This document shows positions 1 to 8,081 of a DNA stretch of 42,734 nt, one piece after another. The translations under genes were made by a program, and so were the position numbers. The notes below the pieces were generated by a model that saw only the letters and a program-made list of their open reading frames with translations, had not been told where the DNA came from and ran no database searches. The number at the start of each line of letters is the position of its first letter. Position 1 is the first letter of the stretch. The stretch comes from CAZJRB01 sp964547995 (GTDB lineage: Bacteria > Planctomycetota > Planctomycetia > Pirellulales > Thermoguttaceae). The DNA is taken from NCBI GenBank assembly GCA_964547995.1, contig CAZJRB010000061.1, positions 1 through 42,734 of the forward strand, written 5' to 3'.

Positions 1-53
1 TCGGCAACTTCAGCGCAAGAAACGCGATTTGGCTTCGCTTGTTTGAGGATTAG
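1..53 (+). other. Possible 3' end of an upstream gene cut by the window edge
   Basis: Two frames are open from the window edge and then stop: one ends with TAG at 51-53, coding for ...NAIWLRLFED, and another ends at 44-46. Either could be the tail of an upstream + strand gene. Sixteen residues are too few to assign a family. The remaining bases up to 117 hold only the leader of the next gene, with a GGAGAG Shine-Dalgarno sequence at about 103-108. Confidence 0.2.
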
Positions 54-117
54 TCGAAGTTGAAGATCGGGATCGCGTGACTGCAAGCAAAAAAAGGTAA
101 AGACGGAGAGCATATTC

Positions 118-1365
118 ATGAAACACTCCACACGCACGTTTTCGCTGCTCGTTCTTCTATCGGTTTTGATCACCGCGCCGGCCGCCGGGCAACAGTGGAC
201 TCGTTTTCGCGGCCCCAACGGCGACGGGCAAAGCGACGCCGGTACAATCCCCGCGACGTGGACCACCAAGGACTATGCGTGGCGGGTGAAGTTGCCGGGG
301 ATCGGCTGTTCCTCGCCCGTTGTCTCGGGTGACAAAATCTTCATCACCTGCGGCATCGAAGAAGACGCCACGCGGATCATCCGCTGCTTGAAAATTTCCG
401 ACGGCGGGCTGATCTGGAAACGGGCGTTCGAGTCGACGACTCACCCGATGCACCAAAATAACACCTATTGTGTTTCCACTCCCGCGCTCGATGCCGACCA
501 CGTCTATACGAGTTGGACGACACCGAAGGAGTACACCGTGGTGGCGATGACGCAGGAGGAGGGCCGCGAGGTCTGGCGGCGCGACCTCGGGCCGTTCGAG
601 TCGAGCCACGGCTACGGAGCCTCGCCGATGCTCTACGACGACCTCTTAATACTACCCAACGACCAACTCGGGCCGAGCTTTGTAATCGCGTTGGATCGGG
701 CGACCGGCAAGACCCGCTGGAAGGTTCCGCGACGCAGCGTCAAGACCGCCTATTCGACGCCTTGCATCTACCGCCCCGAGGGCGGCGCCCCCCAGTTGAT
801 TCTCACCAGCACCGCGCACGGCGTGACGAGCCTTGATCCAAAGACGGGTAAACAGAACTGGGAACTGGAAGTCTTCGACCAGGGGATCCGGATCGTCGGA
901 TCGCCCGTCGTGGCATCGGGGTTGATCTTCGCGAGTGCGGGTACCGGGGGCGGGGGAAAGCAAATGGTGGCCATCCGGCCCGGTGTGCCCGAAAAGGGCG
1001 CCAAAGCGGAAGTCGCCTACAACCTCAAGGGTTCGCTTCCTTATGTCCCCACGTCCGTTGCTCACGGGAAGTTGCTGTTCACCTGGAGCGACCAGGGCGT
1101 CGTAACGTGCCTCGATGCACCGACTGGCGAACTCCATTGGCAGCAGCGCGTGGGAGGGCAGTTTTTCGGCTCGCCCATTCGCGTGGGGGACCGCCTTTAC
1201 TGTATCTCCCGCAAAGGAGAGATGGTGGTGCTCGCGGCCGACGTCAAGTACGGGCTGCTGGGCAAAATCAGCCTCGAGGAGCCGAGCGACGCCACGCCGA
1301 CGGTTGTTGACGGCGTGATGTATCTGCGAACGAGATCGCACCTGATGGCACTCGGGGAAAAGTAA
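118..1365 (+). CDS. Secreted PQQ-like (BamB-type) beta-propeller repeat protein
   Basis: A 415-residue protein with a Sec signal peptide at residues 1-24 (basic MKHSTR, hydrophobic core, APAAGQ cleavage region). The mature part opens with WTRFRGPNGDG, the usual start of planctomycete PQQ-like propellers. It continues with repeated strands of the type (A/V)LD..TG...W at roughly residues 195-205, 240-250 and 330-340. The fold is an outer-membrane-assembly BamB-like propeller, but in Planctomycetota these proteins are numerous and usually of unknown role; no cofactor-binding or dehydrogenase residues are evident. A GGAGAG ribosome-binding site lies 9 nt before the ATG. It appears monocistronic: more than 400 bases follow before the next gene. 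The family call is confident, the function is not. Confidence 0.85.
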   Translation: MKHSTRTFSLLVLLSVLITAPAAGQQWTRFRGPNGDGQSDAGTIPATWTTKDYAWRVKLPGIGCSSPVVSGDKIFITCGIEEDATRIIRCLKISDGGLIWKRAFESTTHPMHQNNTYCVSTPALDADHVYTSWTTPKEYTVVAMTQEEGREVWRRDLGPFESSHGYGASPMLYDDLLILPNDQLGPSFVIALDRATGKTRWKVPRRSVKTAYSTPCIYRPEGGAPQLILTSTAHGVTSLDPKTGKQNWELEVFDQGIRIVGSPVVASGLIFASAGTGGGGKQMVAIRPGVPEKGAKAEVAYNLKGSLPYVPTSVAHGKLLFTWSDQGVVTCLDAPTGELHWQQRVGGQFFGSPIRVGDRLYCISRKGEMVVLAADVKYGLLGKISLEEPSDATPTVVDGVMYLRTRSHLMALGEK

Positions 1366-1792
1366 CCCGATTCAACCTTTTTTCGCAGCGACCATTCTCC
1401 TGCACGCAGAACGGGGGAGAATCCGCCGATTTTACCACCAGAATGAGGGGCTTAACGGACGCATCTGTCTTCCAAGCAGGGGGGGAAACCCAAAAATGGG
1501 CCTGAATTTCTACTTAATCTATAGTTTTTCCAAAAAAAGTCTGTTCAGCGTCTTGACGTGTCGACACGCCCCAGAAGAAAATGAGATGAAACGGTTACCC
1601 ACCTGCTGATGATACAGCACTGGAACATCACTCCCCCGATCACCAACACGTGGTCCCACATGAATCGGGTTTGAACAGGATGGTTTGCTGAGCAAATGCG
1701 TCCGTTTCAAGCTTCCACCACGACCAAGCACCCACGTTCATCGAGTTAAACCACCCTGAAGACACGGCGGACCGCAATCAAAGGAGCATGAA
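1366..1792. other. Intergenic region, no gene recognised
   Basis: These 427 bases separate the propeller gene from the HhH/HTH gene. A 70-codon frame on the minus strand (1519-1731) has no family resemblance and no ribosome-binding site. There is no convincing terminator or promoter. The last bases hold the Shine-Dalgarno AAGGAG (1781-1786) of the next gene. Confidence 0.5.
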
Positions 1793-2959
1793 ATGGGACT
1801 CAGCAAGACTTCTTCCGTAGAACAACTCCACGTCATCAGTCGTTTTGAGGGTCTGCGCAGGATCTTATCGTCGGAAGAGTACACCGAACACCTGGAAAAG
1901 CCGTTGGCTTACTGGGCCTTGCCGACGGACCGGCGGCTTCCGTTGGCCTTTTTGGGGCGTTCGCTCAAAGATCTCCTGGAGACGCCGTTTGCCGAGCTTT
2001 CGAAGACGCCGGGCATTGGTCATAAGAAGATGTGCTCTTTCGTGAAATTGCTGGCGCGAGCTGCGGACACCAATCCGGCGGACTTGCCCATCGAGACCGT
2101 CCAAACACCTCAAGACGGCAGTCCGGCCTGTGCGGAGGGCAACGGGAGCGGCAGCGACGATCTTTTCGATCCGGCCAATGTTTCGGAGGTGCTGTGGAAC
2201 AAGTGGCGGGCGAGCATCCTCAAACACGGCCTGGGGAACGAAACCCTCGGTCGTTTCGCCCCTACGCTGAAGGACGTGACCCGAGTTGTCTGGAAGAAAC
2301 CGCTGAGCGAGTATACCGAGTTGACGCTTGGCGAGGTCCGTTCCATGAAAACGCACGGAGAAAAACGTGTCCGGGCGATTCTGGATGTCTTTCACGCGGT
2401 ACATACGCTGGTTGCCGAGATGGGGACACAGCCGCACCTGATTGTGCGGATCGTCCCGCGGTCGATCGATCTGGCGGAAAGCTGGATCGGCAAGGCCCTG
2501 CAAACGCCCGGCGTCCCGAGCGAACAGGAAATCTTCGAGAACCTGGTCAGCCCGCTGCTGGAGCAGGTCCGCAACGACGCCACGCAACAGATTGCCAGCC
2601 TGGCCGAGAACCGACTGGGAATCGCCGGTCCGATCACCAGTGTCCGCCAGGCGGCCAGAACCATGGGGCTCACCCGCGCGCGCGTCTACCAGTTGCTCAA
2701 CGAGATCAACGACATTATGACCGTCCGCTGGCCCGACGGTCGCCATCAAGTCTACGAACTGCGAGAGAAGTTACTCACAGAGGCCGCCGAGATGGAAGAC
2801 GCCCCCGATCTGAGACAATTCCTCGCAACGGTCGAGTTGTTTTATCCTGGCAGCCGGCGCGGCGCAGCCGGGCCGCTCGAACAAGCCGAACCGGCCGGCA
2901 GGAGCGAGGACCCCGCCGAACTCGATGACCTCTCGTTCGAGACGAGAACGACCGTGTGA
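1793..2959 (+). CDS. Planctomycete-type protein with helix-hairpin-helix and sigma-region-4-like HTH
   Basis: A 388-residue soluble protein without signal peptide. Residues 62-86 (LLETPFAELSKTPGIGHKK) look like a helix-hairpin-helix or RNA polymerase alpha-CTD-like DNA-binding element. A second GxG-type segment occurs near residues 160-200 (LTLGEVRSMKTHGEKR). Around residues 272-325 a segment with VRQAARTMGLTRARVYQLL resembles a sigma-70 region 4 or MarR-like helix-turn-helix, followed by a DGRHQVYEL wing. The C-terminal 50 residues are acidic and low in complexity. AAGGAG sits 6 nt before the ATG, which fixes the start. I infer a nucleic-acid-binding, possibly transcription-associated protein. 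Similar hypothetical proteins are common in Pirellulales, but I know of no proven role. Confidence 0.7.
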   Translation: MGLSKTSSVEQLHVISRFEGLRRILSSEEYTEHLEKPLAYWALPTDRRLPLAFLGRSLKDLLETPFAELSKTPGIGHKKMCSFVKLLARAADTNPADLPIETVQTPQDGSPACAEGNGSGSDDLFDPANVSEVLWNKWRASILKHGLGNETLGRFAPTLKDVTRVVWKKPLSEYTELTLGEVRSMKTHGEKRVRAILDVFHAVHTLVAEMGTQPHLIVRIVPRSIDLAESWIGKALQTPGVPSEQEIFENLVSPLLEQVRNDATQQIASLAENRLGIAGPITSVRQAARTMGLTRARVYQLLNEINDIMTVRWPDGRHQVYELREKLLTEAAEMEDAPDLRQFLATVELFYPGSRRGAAGPLEQAEPAGRSEDPAELDDLSFETRTTV

Positions 2960-3057
2960 ACCGGCCGCCGCGACAATCGGTCTTATGGGCTTGCAATTCC
3001 CGGCCGCATCCGGCATGCTACAGGTTTGTCCGGGACCATTTCCTTGGAGCGAGTGCC

Positions 3058-3402
3058 ATGAGCGAATCTACCATTTTCAAGAAGATCATCGACCGCGAGA
3101 TTCCCGCCGCCATCGTTTACGAGGACGACTTGTGCCTCGCCTTCGAGGACATTAACCCCGTTGCCCCGACGCACTTGCTCGTTATTCCCAAGAAAGAGAT
3201 CGCGTCGGTCGACGATGTGGACGAAGCAGACGAAGCCCTGATGGGCCATCTGTTTGCGGTCATACGGAAGATCGCCGCCGAACGGGGGATTTCGGGCGGA
3301 TACCGGGTGGTGACCAACTGCGGCCCCGACGCCGGTCAGGAAGTGATGCACCTGCACTTCCACATGCTTGCCGGACGGGAGTTCACGTGGCCGCCGGGAT
3401 AG
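3058..3402 (+). CDS. HIT-family (HINT-type) nucleotide hydrolase
   Basis: A 114-residue histidine-triad protein of the HINT branch (purine nucleoside phosphoramidase-like). The catalytic triad HxHxH is at residues 98-102 (MHLHFHML), followed by the typical C-terminal ending GREFTWPPG. The N-terminal signature TIFKKIIDREIPA..VYEDD..LAFEDI is also canonical, and the length is normal for the family. The open frame extends 34 codons further upstream, but GGAG at 3046-3049, 8 nt before the ATG at 3058, and the family's normal N-terminus support the shorter start. It is likely cytosolic, hydrolysing AMP-N or AMP-O linkages. The next gene starts 68 nt downstream. Confidence 0.93.
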   Translation: MSESTIFKKIIDREIPAAIVYEDDLCLAFEDINPVAPTHLLVIPKKEIASVDDVDEADEALMGHLFAVIRKIAAERGISGGYRVVTNCGPDAGQEVMHLHFHMLAGREFTWPPG

Positions 3403-3470
3403 TGTCGAACCATGCACCACGAAGAAACCCGCACATGCTTTAGAATAACCCAATCAACAGGCTGTTTCCC

Positions 3471-3953
3471 GTGCGAACCCTCGTAATCGGACTTGGCAAC
3501 CCGCTGGTAAGCGACGACGGTGTCGGGCTGCGCGTCGTGGCGGATCTCAAACCGCTGCTGGCCGACCGGCCGGAGGTGGAAGTCGTTGAAGACTACTGGG
3601 GAGGTCTGCGGCTGATGGAGTGCATGATCGATTTCGACCGGGCAATCGTTGTCGACGCCATTTGTACGGGCGCCGAACCGGGAACCATCCACCACCTGAC
3701 ACCCGACGACATTCCGACCCAGCGGAGCAACTCGGCCCACGACCTGAACCTGCCCACGGCGCTGGAATTCGGCCGCCGGGCCGGAGCACATCTACCGAAA
3801 AACGAAGACATCCGGCTTGTGGGAATTGAAGCGAAAGACGTGGTCAACTTCAGCGAGCAGTGTACGCCCGCCGTCGGTGCGGCCATTCCCCGCGCAGTCC
3901 GGCAAGTGCTCGAGCTGCTCGACACCGGGCGGGCACCGCCCGCCGACACATGA
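3471..3953 (+). CDS. [NiFe]-hydrogenase maturation endopeptidase (HyaD/HycI family)
   Basis: A 160-residue protein starting with GTG. The N-terminus VIGLGNPLVSDDGVGLRV is the hallmark of the hydrogenase maturation proteases, which cut the C-terminal tail of the hydrogenase large subunit after Ni insertion. Predicted Ni ligands by family analogy are D16, D62 (VVDAI) and H90 (SAHDL). hypA and hypB follow, which supports the role. The last ten residues (DTGRAPPADT) and the approach to the stop codon are encoded by one copy of a 29-bp GC-rich palindromic repeat, so the natural C-terminus may have been replaced by the repeat. No hydrogenase structural gene is present in the window. Confidence 0.88.
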   Translation: MRTLVIGLGNPLVSDDGVGLRVVADLKPLLADRPEVEVVEDYWGGLRLMECMIDFDRAIVVDAICTGAEPGTIHHLTPDDIPTQRSNSAHDLNLPTALEFGRRAGAHLPKNEDIRLVGIEAKDVVNFSEQCTPAVGAAIPRAVRQVLELLDTGRAPPADT

Positions 3954-3982
3954 GACACCGGGCGGGCATCGCCCGCCGGCAC
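3921..3982. repeat. Two tandem copies of a 29-bp GC palindromic repeat
   Basis: GACACCGGGCGGGCA(C/T) followed by CGCCCGCCG(A/G)CAC occurs at 3921-3949 and again at 3954-3982. Each copy can fold as a hairpin with arms GGCGGGC/GCCCGCC. A third related arm, GGCGGGCGATGCC, follows at about 3996-4008. The first copy overlaps the 3' end of the maturation protease gene and ends just before its TGA (3951-3953); the rest fills the gap before hypA. It has no T-tract, so it is more like a dispersed REP-type element than a simple terminator. Confidence 0.75.
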
Positions 3983-4026
3983 GAAACGGCTTGTGGCGGG
4001 CGATGCCCCCCTGCCAACTACCAATC

Positions 4027-4374
4027 ATGCACGAATTATCCATCGTCGACGCCCTGATCGAACAAGTCGGACACGAGGTCGAACGCTCCGGCCACGACGG
4101 CCAAATCCGGCGACTGGACCTTCGCATCGGCCGGCTTGCGGGCGTCAACTGCGATTCGCTCCGCTTTGCTTTCGAGCTGCTCGCGCCGGATACGATTATT
4201 GAAGGAGCCGAGATCCATATTGCCGAACCGAAAGCAATCTCTCATTGCCACGACTGCGGCGCCGAGGTCGAGATCGACGAGTTGGAGATCGAGTGCCCCA
4301 AGTGCCACGGCCGGAACATCACGATCGAAGGCGGGCAGGAACTCCTGCTGGAGAGTATCGAGCTGGAAGACTAG
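4027..4374 (+). CDS. hypA: Hydrogenase nickel incorporation protein HypA
   Basis: A 115-residue HypA with every expected landmark. The N-terminal MHEL (H2 and E3, the Ni-binding site) fixes the start at 4027, although the frame is open upstream. The zinc site is C74-x2-C77 ... C90-x2-C93. The conserved segment RLDLRIGRLAGVNCDSLRFAFE matches the core domain. HypA passes Ni(II), together with HypB, to the apo large subunit of [NiFe]-hydrogenase. It lies 73 nt after the maturation protease gene and 27 nt before hypB, in a probable operon. Confidence 0.95.
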   Translation: MHELSIVDALIEQVGHEVERSGHDGQIRRLDLRIGRLAGVNCDSLRFAFELLAPDTIIEGAEIHIAEPKAISHCHDCGAEVEIDELEIECPKCHGRNITIEGGQELLLESIELED

Positions 4375-4401
4375 CGCGGAACGTACATGGGGAGCAAAAC
4401 C

Positions 4402-5055
4402 ATGAAAATTGTTGCGGCGGAGAAAATCCTCAGGGCTAACGATCAGCTCGCGGAAGAGAACCGGGAGAAGTTCAACGCCTCGGGCGTGACTTGCGTCAAC
4501 GTGGTCGGCTCACCCGGCGCCGGCAAGACCACGCTGCTGGAAGGACTTCTCGCCGCGATCGGGGACCGTGTCCGCCCGGCAGTCATCGAGGGCGACATCG
4601 CCGGTTCCTACGACGCCGAGCGGATCGAAGCCCTCGGCGTGCCGGTCGTCCAGATCAACACGAGCGGCGCCTGCCACCTCGACGCCAACATGATTGCCGC
4701 CGCCATCGAGGGAGTCGAGTGCGGCGATGTCGATATGCTGTTTATCGAGAACGTCGGCAACCTGGTCTGCACGGCCGGATACGACCTCGGCGAGCATGTG
4801 CGGATCGTGGTGCTCAGCACCAGCGAAGGCGACGACAAGGCGGCCAAGTACCCCGCCATCTTCCGGGGCTCCGACGCCCTGTTCATCACCAAGATGGACC
4901 TGAAGCCGCACGTAAACTTCGACACCGAGCGGATCGCCGCCGACATGAAACGCCTGGCGCCCGGCGCGCCCGTCTTCCAGCTCGCGGCCGTGCGCGGCGA
5001 AGGCATTCCCGAAGCCGCCGAGTGGCTGTTGGGGAAACGTCAAGCGAAAAAATAG
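4402..5055 (+). CDS. hypB: Hydrogenase maturation GTPase HypB
   Basis: A 217-residue SIMIBI-class GTPase. The P-loop is GSPGAGKT (residues 36-43); switch-like IEGDIAG lies at 62-68, and the G-domain metal site is C91-H92 (SGACHLDANM) with C123 (NLVCTAGYD). The NKxD-like element is TKMD. It lacks the N-terminal CxxCGC Ni site and any histidine-rich stretch, so it is the short form that depends on HypA or another Ni donor. An ATG at 4387 is in frame, but the GGGGAG at 4389-4394 lies ideally before the ATG at 4402, where HypB homologues also begin (MKIV). It is co-oriented with the maturation protease and hypA. Confidence 0.95.
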   Translation: MKIVAAEKILRANDQLAEENREKFNASGVTCVNVVGSPGAGKTTLLEGLLAAIGDRVRPAVIEGDIAGSYDAERIEALGVPVVQINTSGACHLDANMIAAAIEGVECGDVDMLFIENVGNLVCTAGYDLGEHVRIVVLSTSEGDDKAAKYPAIFRGSDALFITKMDLKPHVNFDTERIAADMKRLAPGAPVFQLAAVRGEGIPEAAEWLLGKRQAKK

Positions 5056-5112
5056 AAACCGTTGGACCGCAATTTCCCCGAGAATCGAACTCGCCGAACC
5101 CCTGGTGTCCCA

Positions 5113-6642
5113 ATGAAATACGCTTTACCCGTGCTCCTTGCCGCCGGACTCGTCGTTTTTACCGCTTCCGCTCCCGCCGACGAACGTCCCAACATCGTCC
5201 TGATCATGTGCGACGACATGGGCTTCAGCGATATCGGCTGCTACGGCGGAGAGATTCAGACGCCGAACATCGACCGGCTCGCCGAGGAGGGGATGCGGTT
5301 CACGCAGTTCTACAACTGCGCGAAGTGTACGACGACCCGGGCGTCGATCGTTACCGGCTTGCACCCGCGGCGCGGCGGGGGCGGCCTGCTGCGGCAAAAC
5401 ATGGTCACTACCGGCGAGGTTCTCCGCGCGGCAGGATACCACACGTGCTTAAGCGGCAAGTGGCACCTCGGCCGCGGCGACACCACCCATCCGTACAAGC
5501 GGGGATTCGACGAGTATTACGGTCTGCTCGACGGCTGCTGCAACTTCTTCAACCCGGTGCAACCCGACCCGCCGTACAAGGGCGGGCGCGTCCGCACGTT
5601 CGGCCACAACGACAAGTACGTCAAGGAATTTCCAGACGACTACTACACGACCGACGCCTTTTCCGACCATGCCGCGAAGATGATCCGGCAGTACGCCAAG
5701 GGCGACAAGCCGTTTTTCGTCCACGTCTGCTACACGGCCCCGCACTATCCGATGCACGCCAGGCCGGAGGACGTCGCCAAGTACAAGGGCAAGTACGCCG
5801 CCGGCTGGGACAAGCTCCGCGAGGCACGACACAAGCGGCAAATCGAGATGGGGCTCATCGATCCGAAATGGAAGCTGCCCGGCCGCGACGGCGGGACTCC
5901 CGCCTGGGAAGACGAAAAAAACAAGGAGTACGAAGACCTGCGGATGGCCGTCTACGCCGCGATGATCGACTCGATGGACCAGGGCATCGGGCGGATCCTC
6001 AAGGCCGTCGAGGAAAGCGGCGAGAAGGAAAACACGCTCGTGATGTTCCTCAGCGACAACGGCGGATGTGCCGAAAACCCCGGCGGGACGGTGACCAGCC
6101 GTATTCCCGGGCCGAAGGAGTATTACGTCGCCGTGGGGCGGCCTTGGGCATACGCCCAGAACACGCCGTTCCGCCGCTACAAGGCCTGGGTCCACGAGGG
6201 CGGCGTCGCCACGCCGCTGGTCGCACGATGGCCCAAGGTCGTCAAGCCCGGGACGATCACCCGGCAAGTCGGTCACATCATCGACCTCATGCCCACCTTC
6301 GTCGAAATGGCCAAGACCGAATACCCGAAGGAATTCAACGGCCGCGAGATCATCCCGTGTGAGGGCAAGAGCCTGATGCCCGTCTTGCAGGGTCGCCAGC
6401 GCGAGGCACACGACACGATCTGCTGGGAATGGGCCGGCAACCGCGCCGTCCTGCAGGGGAAGTGGAAACTCGTTTACGACAAAGAGCTGCGACGTTGGGA
6501 ACTCTTCGATCTGGAAGCCGACCGCACCGAAACCAGCGACCTTGCCAAAGGACAACCGGATCGCGTCGAGAAAATGATCGAGACGTGGAACAACTGGGCA
6601 AAACGGTGCGGCTTGCGGACCGACTCGAAGAGGAAAAAGTGA
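5113..6642 (+). CDS. Secreted sulfatase (arylsulfatase A-type, type I sulfatase family)
   Basis: A 509-residue protein with a Sec signal peptide at residues 1-22. Mature part: RPNIVLIMCDDMGFSDIGCYGG (metal-binding D34 and D35), TPNIDRLAEEG, and the active-site region C72-T-T-T-R76 followed by ASIVTGLHP. C72 would be converted to formylglycine. The usual consensus is C-x-(P/A)-x-R, and here a threonine occupies the third position. Further conserved parts are SGKWHLG (about residue 117), the GHI and LSDNGG segment (metal ligands D-N) near residues 314-318, and RRWELFDLEAD near the C-terminus. It probably hydrolyses sulfate esters of polysaccharides in the periplasm. The start at 5113 is chosen because the signal peptide begins there; the upstream 17 codons lack one. 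No anaerobic or FGE-type maturase is in the window. Confidence 0.88.
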   Translation: MKYALPVLLAAGLVVFTASAPADERPNIVLIMCDDMGFSDIGCYGGEIQTPNIDRLAEEGMRFTQFYNCAKCTTTRASIVTGLHPRRGGGGLLRQNMVTTGEVLRAAGYHTCLSGKWHLGRGDTTHPYKRGFDEYYGLLDGCCNFFNPVQPDPPYKGGRVRTFGHNDKYVKEFPDDYYTTDAFSDHAAKMIRQYAKGDKPFFVHVCYTAPHYPMHARPEDVAKYKGKYAAGWDKLREARHKRQIEMGLIDPKWKLPGRDGGTPAWEDEKNKEYEDLRMAVYAAMIDSMDQGIGRILKAVEESGEKENTLVMFLSDNGGCAENPGGTVTSRIPGPKEYYVAVGRPWAYAQNTPFRRYKAWVHEGGVATPLVARWPKVVKPGTITRQVGHIIDLMPTFVEMAKTEYPKEFNGREIIPCEGKSLMPVLQGRQREAHDTICWEWAGNRAVLQGKWKLVYDKELRRWELFDLEADRTETSDLAKGQPDRVEKMIETWNNWAKRCGLRTDSKRKK

Positions 6643-6678
6643 GTGGACAGCGCCACTTGGTTGCTCCCCCACCGCCGA

Positions 6679-6749
6679 TCCAGCCGCTTGCGGCTTCGCC
6701 GTGAGCCGGGTGGGCGCCTGCTGTTCGTGCAAAGCCGCAAGCGGCTGGA
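6679..6749. terminator. Long inverted repeat between convergent genes, possible bidirectional terminator
   Basis: The 18-base arm TCCAGCCGCTTGCGGCTT (6679-6696) is followed, after 35 bases, by its exact complement (6732-6749). Each arm is itself a near-palindrome (AGCCGCTTGCGGCT). It lies between the convergent ends of the sulfatase (6642) and the kinase gene (6758). The same AGCCGC-AAG-CGGC core recurs at the 3' ends of the two DUF6807 genes. There is no U-tract, so terminator function is inferred from position and structure. Confidence 0.6.
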
Positions 6750-6757
6750 CGGGGGCT

Positions 6758-8062
6758 TTATCTTGCGCACATCGAACGTTCCGCGGTTGACGGCGCTGAA
6801 TCGTAAACCGGCAGCCGGATAATGAAGCACGTTCCGCGGCCGATTTCGCTTTCAAAAGTGATGGTTCCGCCGTGTTTCTCGGTGATGATGGAATAGGCGA
6901 TCGCGAGCCCCTGTCCCGTCCCTTTACCGACTTCCTTGGTCGTGAAAAAGGGGTCGAAGACCTTGGAGCGGACGTCTTCGGCGATACCGCCGCCGTTATC
7001 CTCGATGCGGACTTCAACCCAGTCGCCGTCGCGCCGGGTTCGGACGGTGATGGTTCCCTTCGGTTGCGGCCCGTGCCGGACGGCGTCGGCAACGGCCTGG
7101 GCGGCGTTGATAATCACGTTAAGGATCGCCTGATTCAGATCGCCGGGCAGGCAGGCGACGGGGGGGAGTTCGGGGTCGAAATCGGTGACGACGTCGGCCA
7201 CGTGCTTCCATTCGTTGTGCGAAATGGTCAAGGTGTTCCGGATGGCACGGTTGAGGTCGACGGCGTCCCTCCGCCCGCAACCGGGATGAGAAAACTCCTT
7301 CATGGCGCGGACGATCCCGGCAACGCACTCGACGCCTTCGAGCGATTGCTCGATGGCCTTGGGGATTTCGTTGGCCAGGTAATCGAGGTCGGCCCTGCGG
7401 AGGGCCTCTTCCAGGTCGTCGAGGACTTCGCCGGTCACCGTACCGTGCTTCGCGGTTTCCAAGAGCCAATGGAGCATGGCCACGAGTTTGCCGATATCGT
7501 CGAAGGCGCCCTGGAGGAAATGGGCGTTGTCGCCGAGATACTGGATGGGTGTGTTGACCTCGTGGGCGATACCCGCGGCGAGACGGCCGACGGCCTCCAT
7601 CTTCTGCGATTGGGCCAATTCCTGCTCGAGGAGTTTTCGTTCCGCGATTTCCGCACGGAGCTCTTCGTTCATCCGGGCGATTGTGTCGTGGGCGCCCTTC
7701 GCGCGGGCGGCGGACCGGAGCCGGGCGGAGAGTATCTCGTTGTTGAACGGCTTGATGACGTAGTCGTCGGCGCCTGCGTCCAATCCGGCGACAACGTCCT
7801 CGTCCGCGTCCTTCACCGTCACGAGAATCACGGGGATCGCCCCCAGTTGCCGGTCGGCCTTCAACCGGCGGCAGACTTCAATGCCGTCCATTCCGGGCAT
7901 CTTGACGTCCAGCAGGATTACGTCGGGGGGAGAGGCCGCGGCGACTTCGAGTGCCTCGCGGCCATTGTGCGCTGCCGAAACGTCGTATCCTTGCCCGGTG
8001 AGTTGGGAGGACAACAACTGGACAATTTCCGGCGCGTCGTCAACCACCAGCACCCTTACCAT
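6758..8062 (-). CDS. Response-regulator receiver / histidine kinase hybrid
   Basis: A 434-residue cytosolic protein. A receiver domain (residues 1-118) carries the DD pair at 8-9, phospho-acceptor D52 (LLDVKMPGMDG), T82 and K104 (IKPF). A coiled-coil linker (125-155) leads to a DHp domain with H167 in GIAHEVNTP, followed by a GHKL ATPase domain: N box NQAILNVIINAAQ, G1 DNGGGI, F box FDPFFTTK, G2 GTGQGLAIAYSI. There is no sensor or membrane segment, so the input must come by phosphotransfer into the receiver domain or through partners. It is the last gene of a three-gene operon, 19 nt after the preceding stop. This architecture is common in Planctomycetota signalling clusters; the output is unknown. 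Confidence 0.92.
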   Translation of the reverse strand: MVRVLVVDDAPEIVQLLSSQLTGQGYDVSAAHNGREALEVAAASPPDVILLDVKMPGMDGIEVCRRLKADRQLGAIPVILVTVKDADEDVVAGLDAGADDYVIKPFNNEILSARLRSAARAKGAHDTIARMNEELRAEIAERKLLEQELAQSQKMEAVGRLAAGIAHEVNTPIQYLGDNAHFLQGAFDDIGKLVAMLHWLLETAKHGTVTGEVLDDLEEALRRADLDYLANEIPKAIEQSLEGVECVAGIVRAMKEFSHPGCGRRDAVDLNRAIRNTLTISHNEWKHVADVVTDFDPELPPVACLPGDLNQAILNVIINAAQAVADAVRHGPQPKGTITVRTRRDGDWVEVRIEDNGGGIAEDVRSKVFDPFFTTKEVGKGTGQGLAIAYSIITEKHGGTITFESEIGRGTCFIIRLPVYDSAPSTAERSMCAR

Positions 8063-8081
8063 GATTTCGCACCTTTGCCTG

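Noticed and set aside
1519..1731. 70-codon minus-strand gene
   Set aside because: No ribosome-binding site, no family resemblance and irregular composition.
4491..6362. 623-codon open frame on the plus strand
   Set aside because: It overlaps hypB and the sulfatase in another frame, is rich in Arg and Pro, and has no domain pattern: a GC-rich shadow.
5449..7092. 547-codon open frame on the minus strand
   Set aside because: It runs antisense through the sulfatase and kinase genes without any recognisable domain or start signal.
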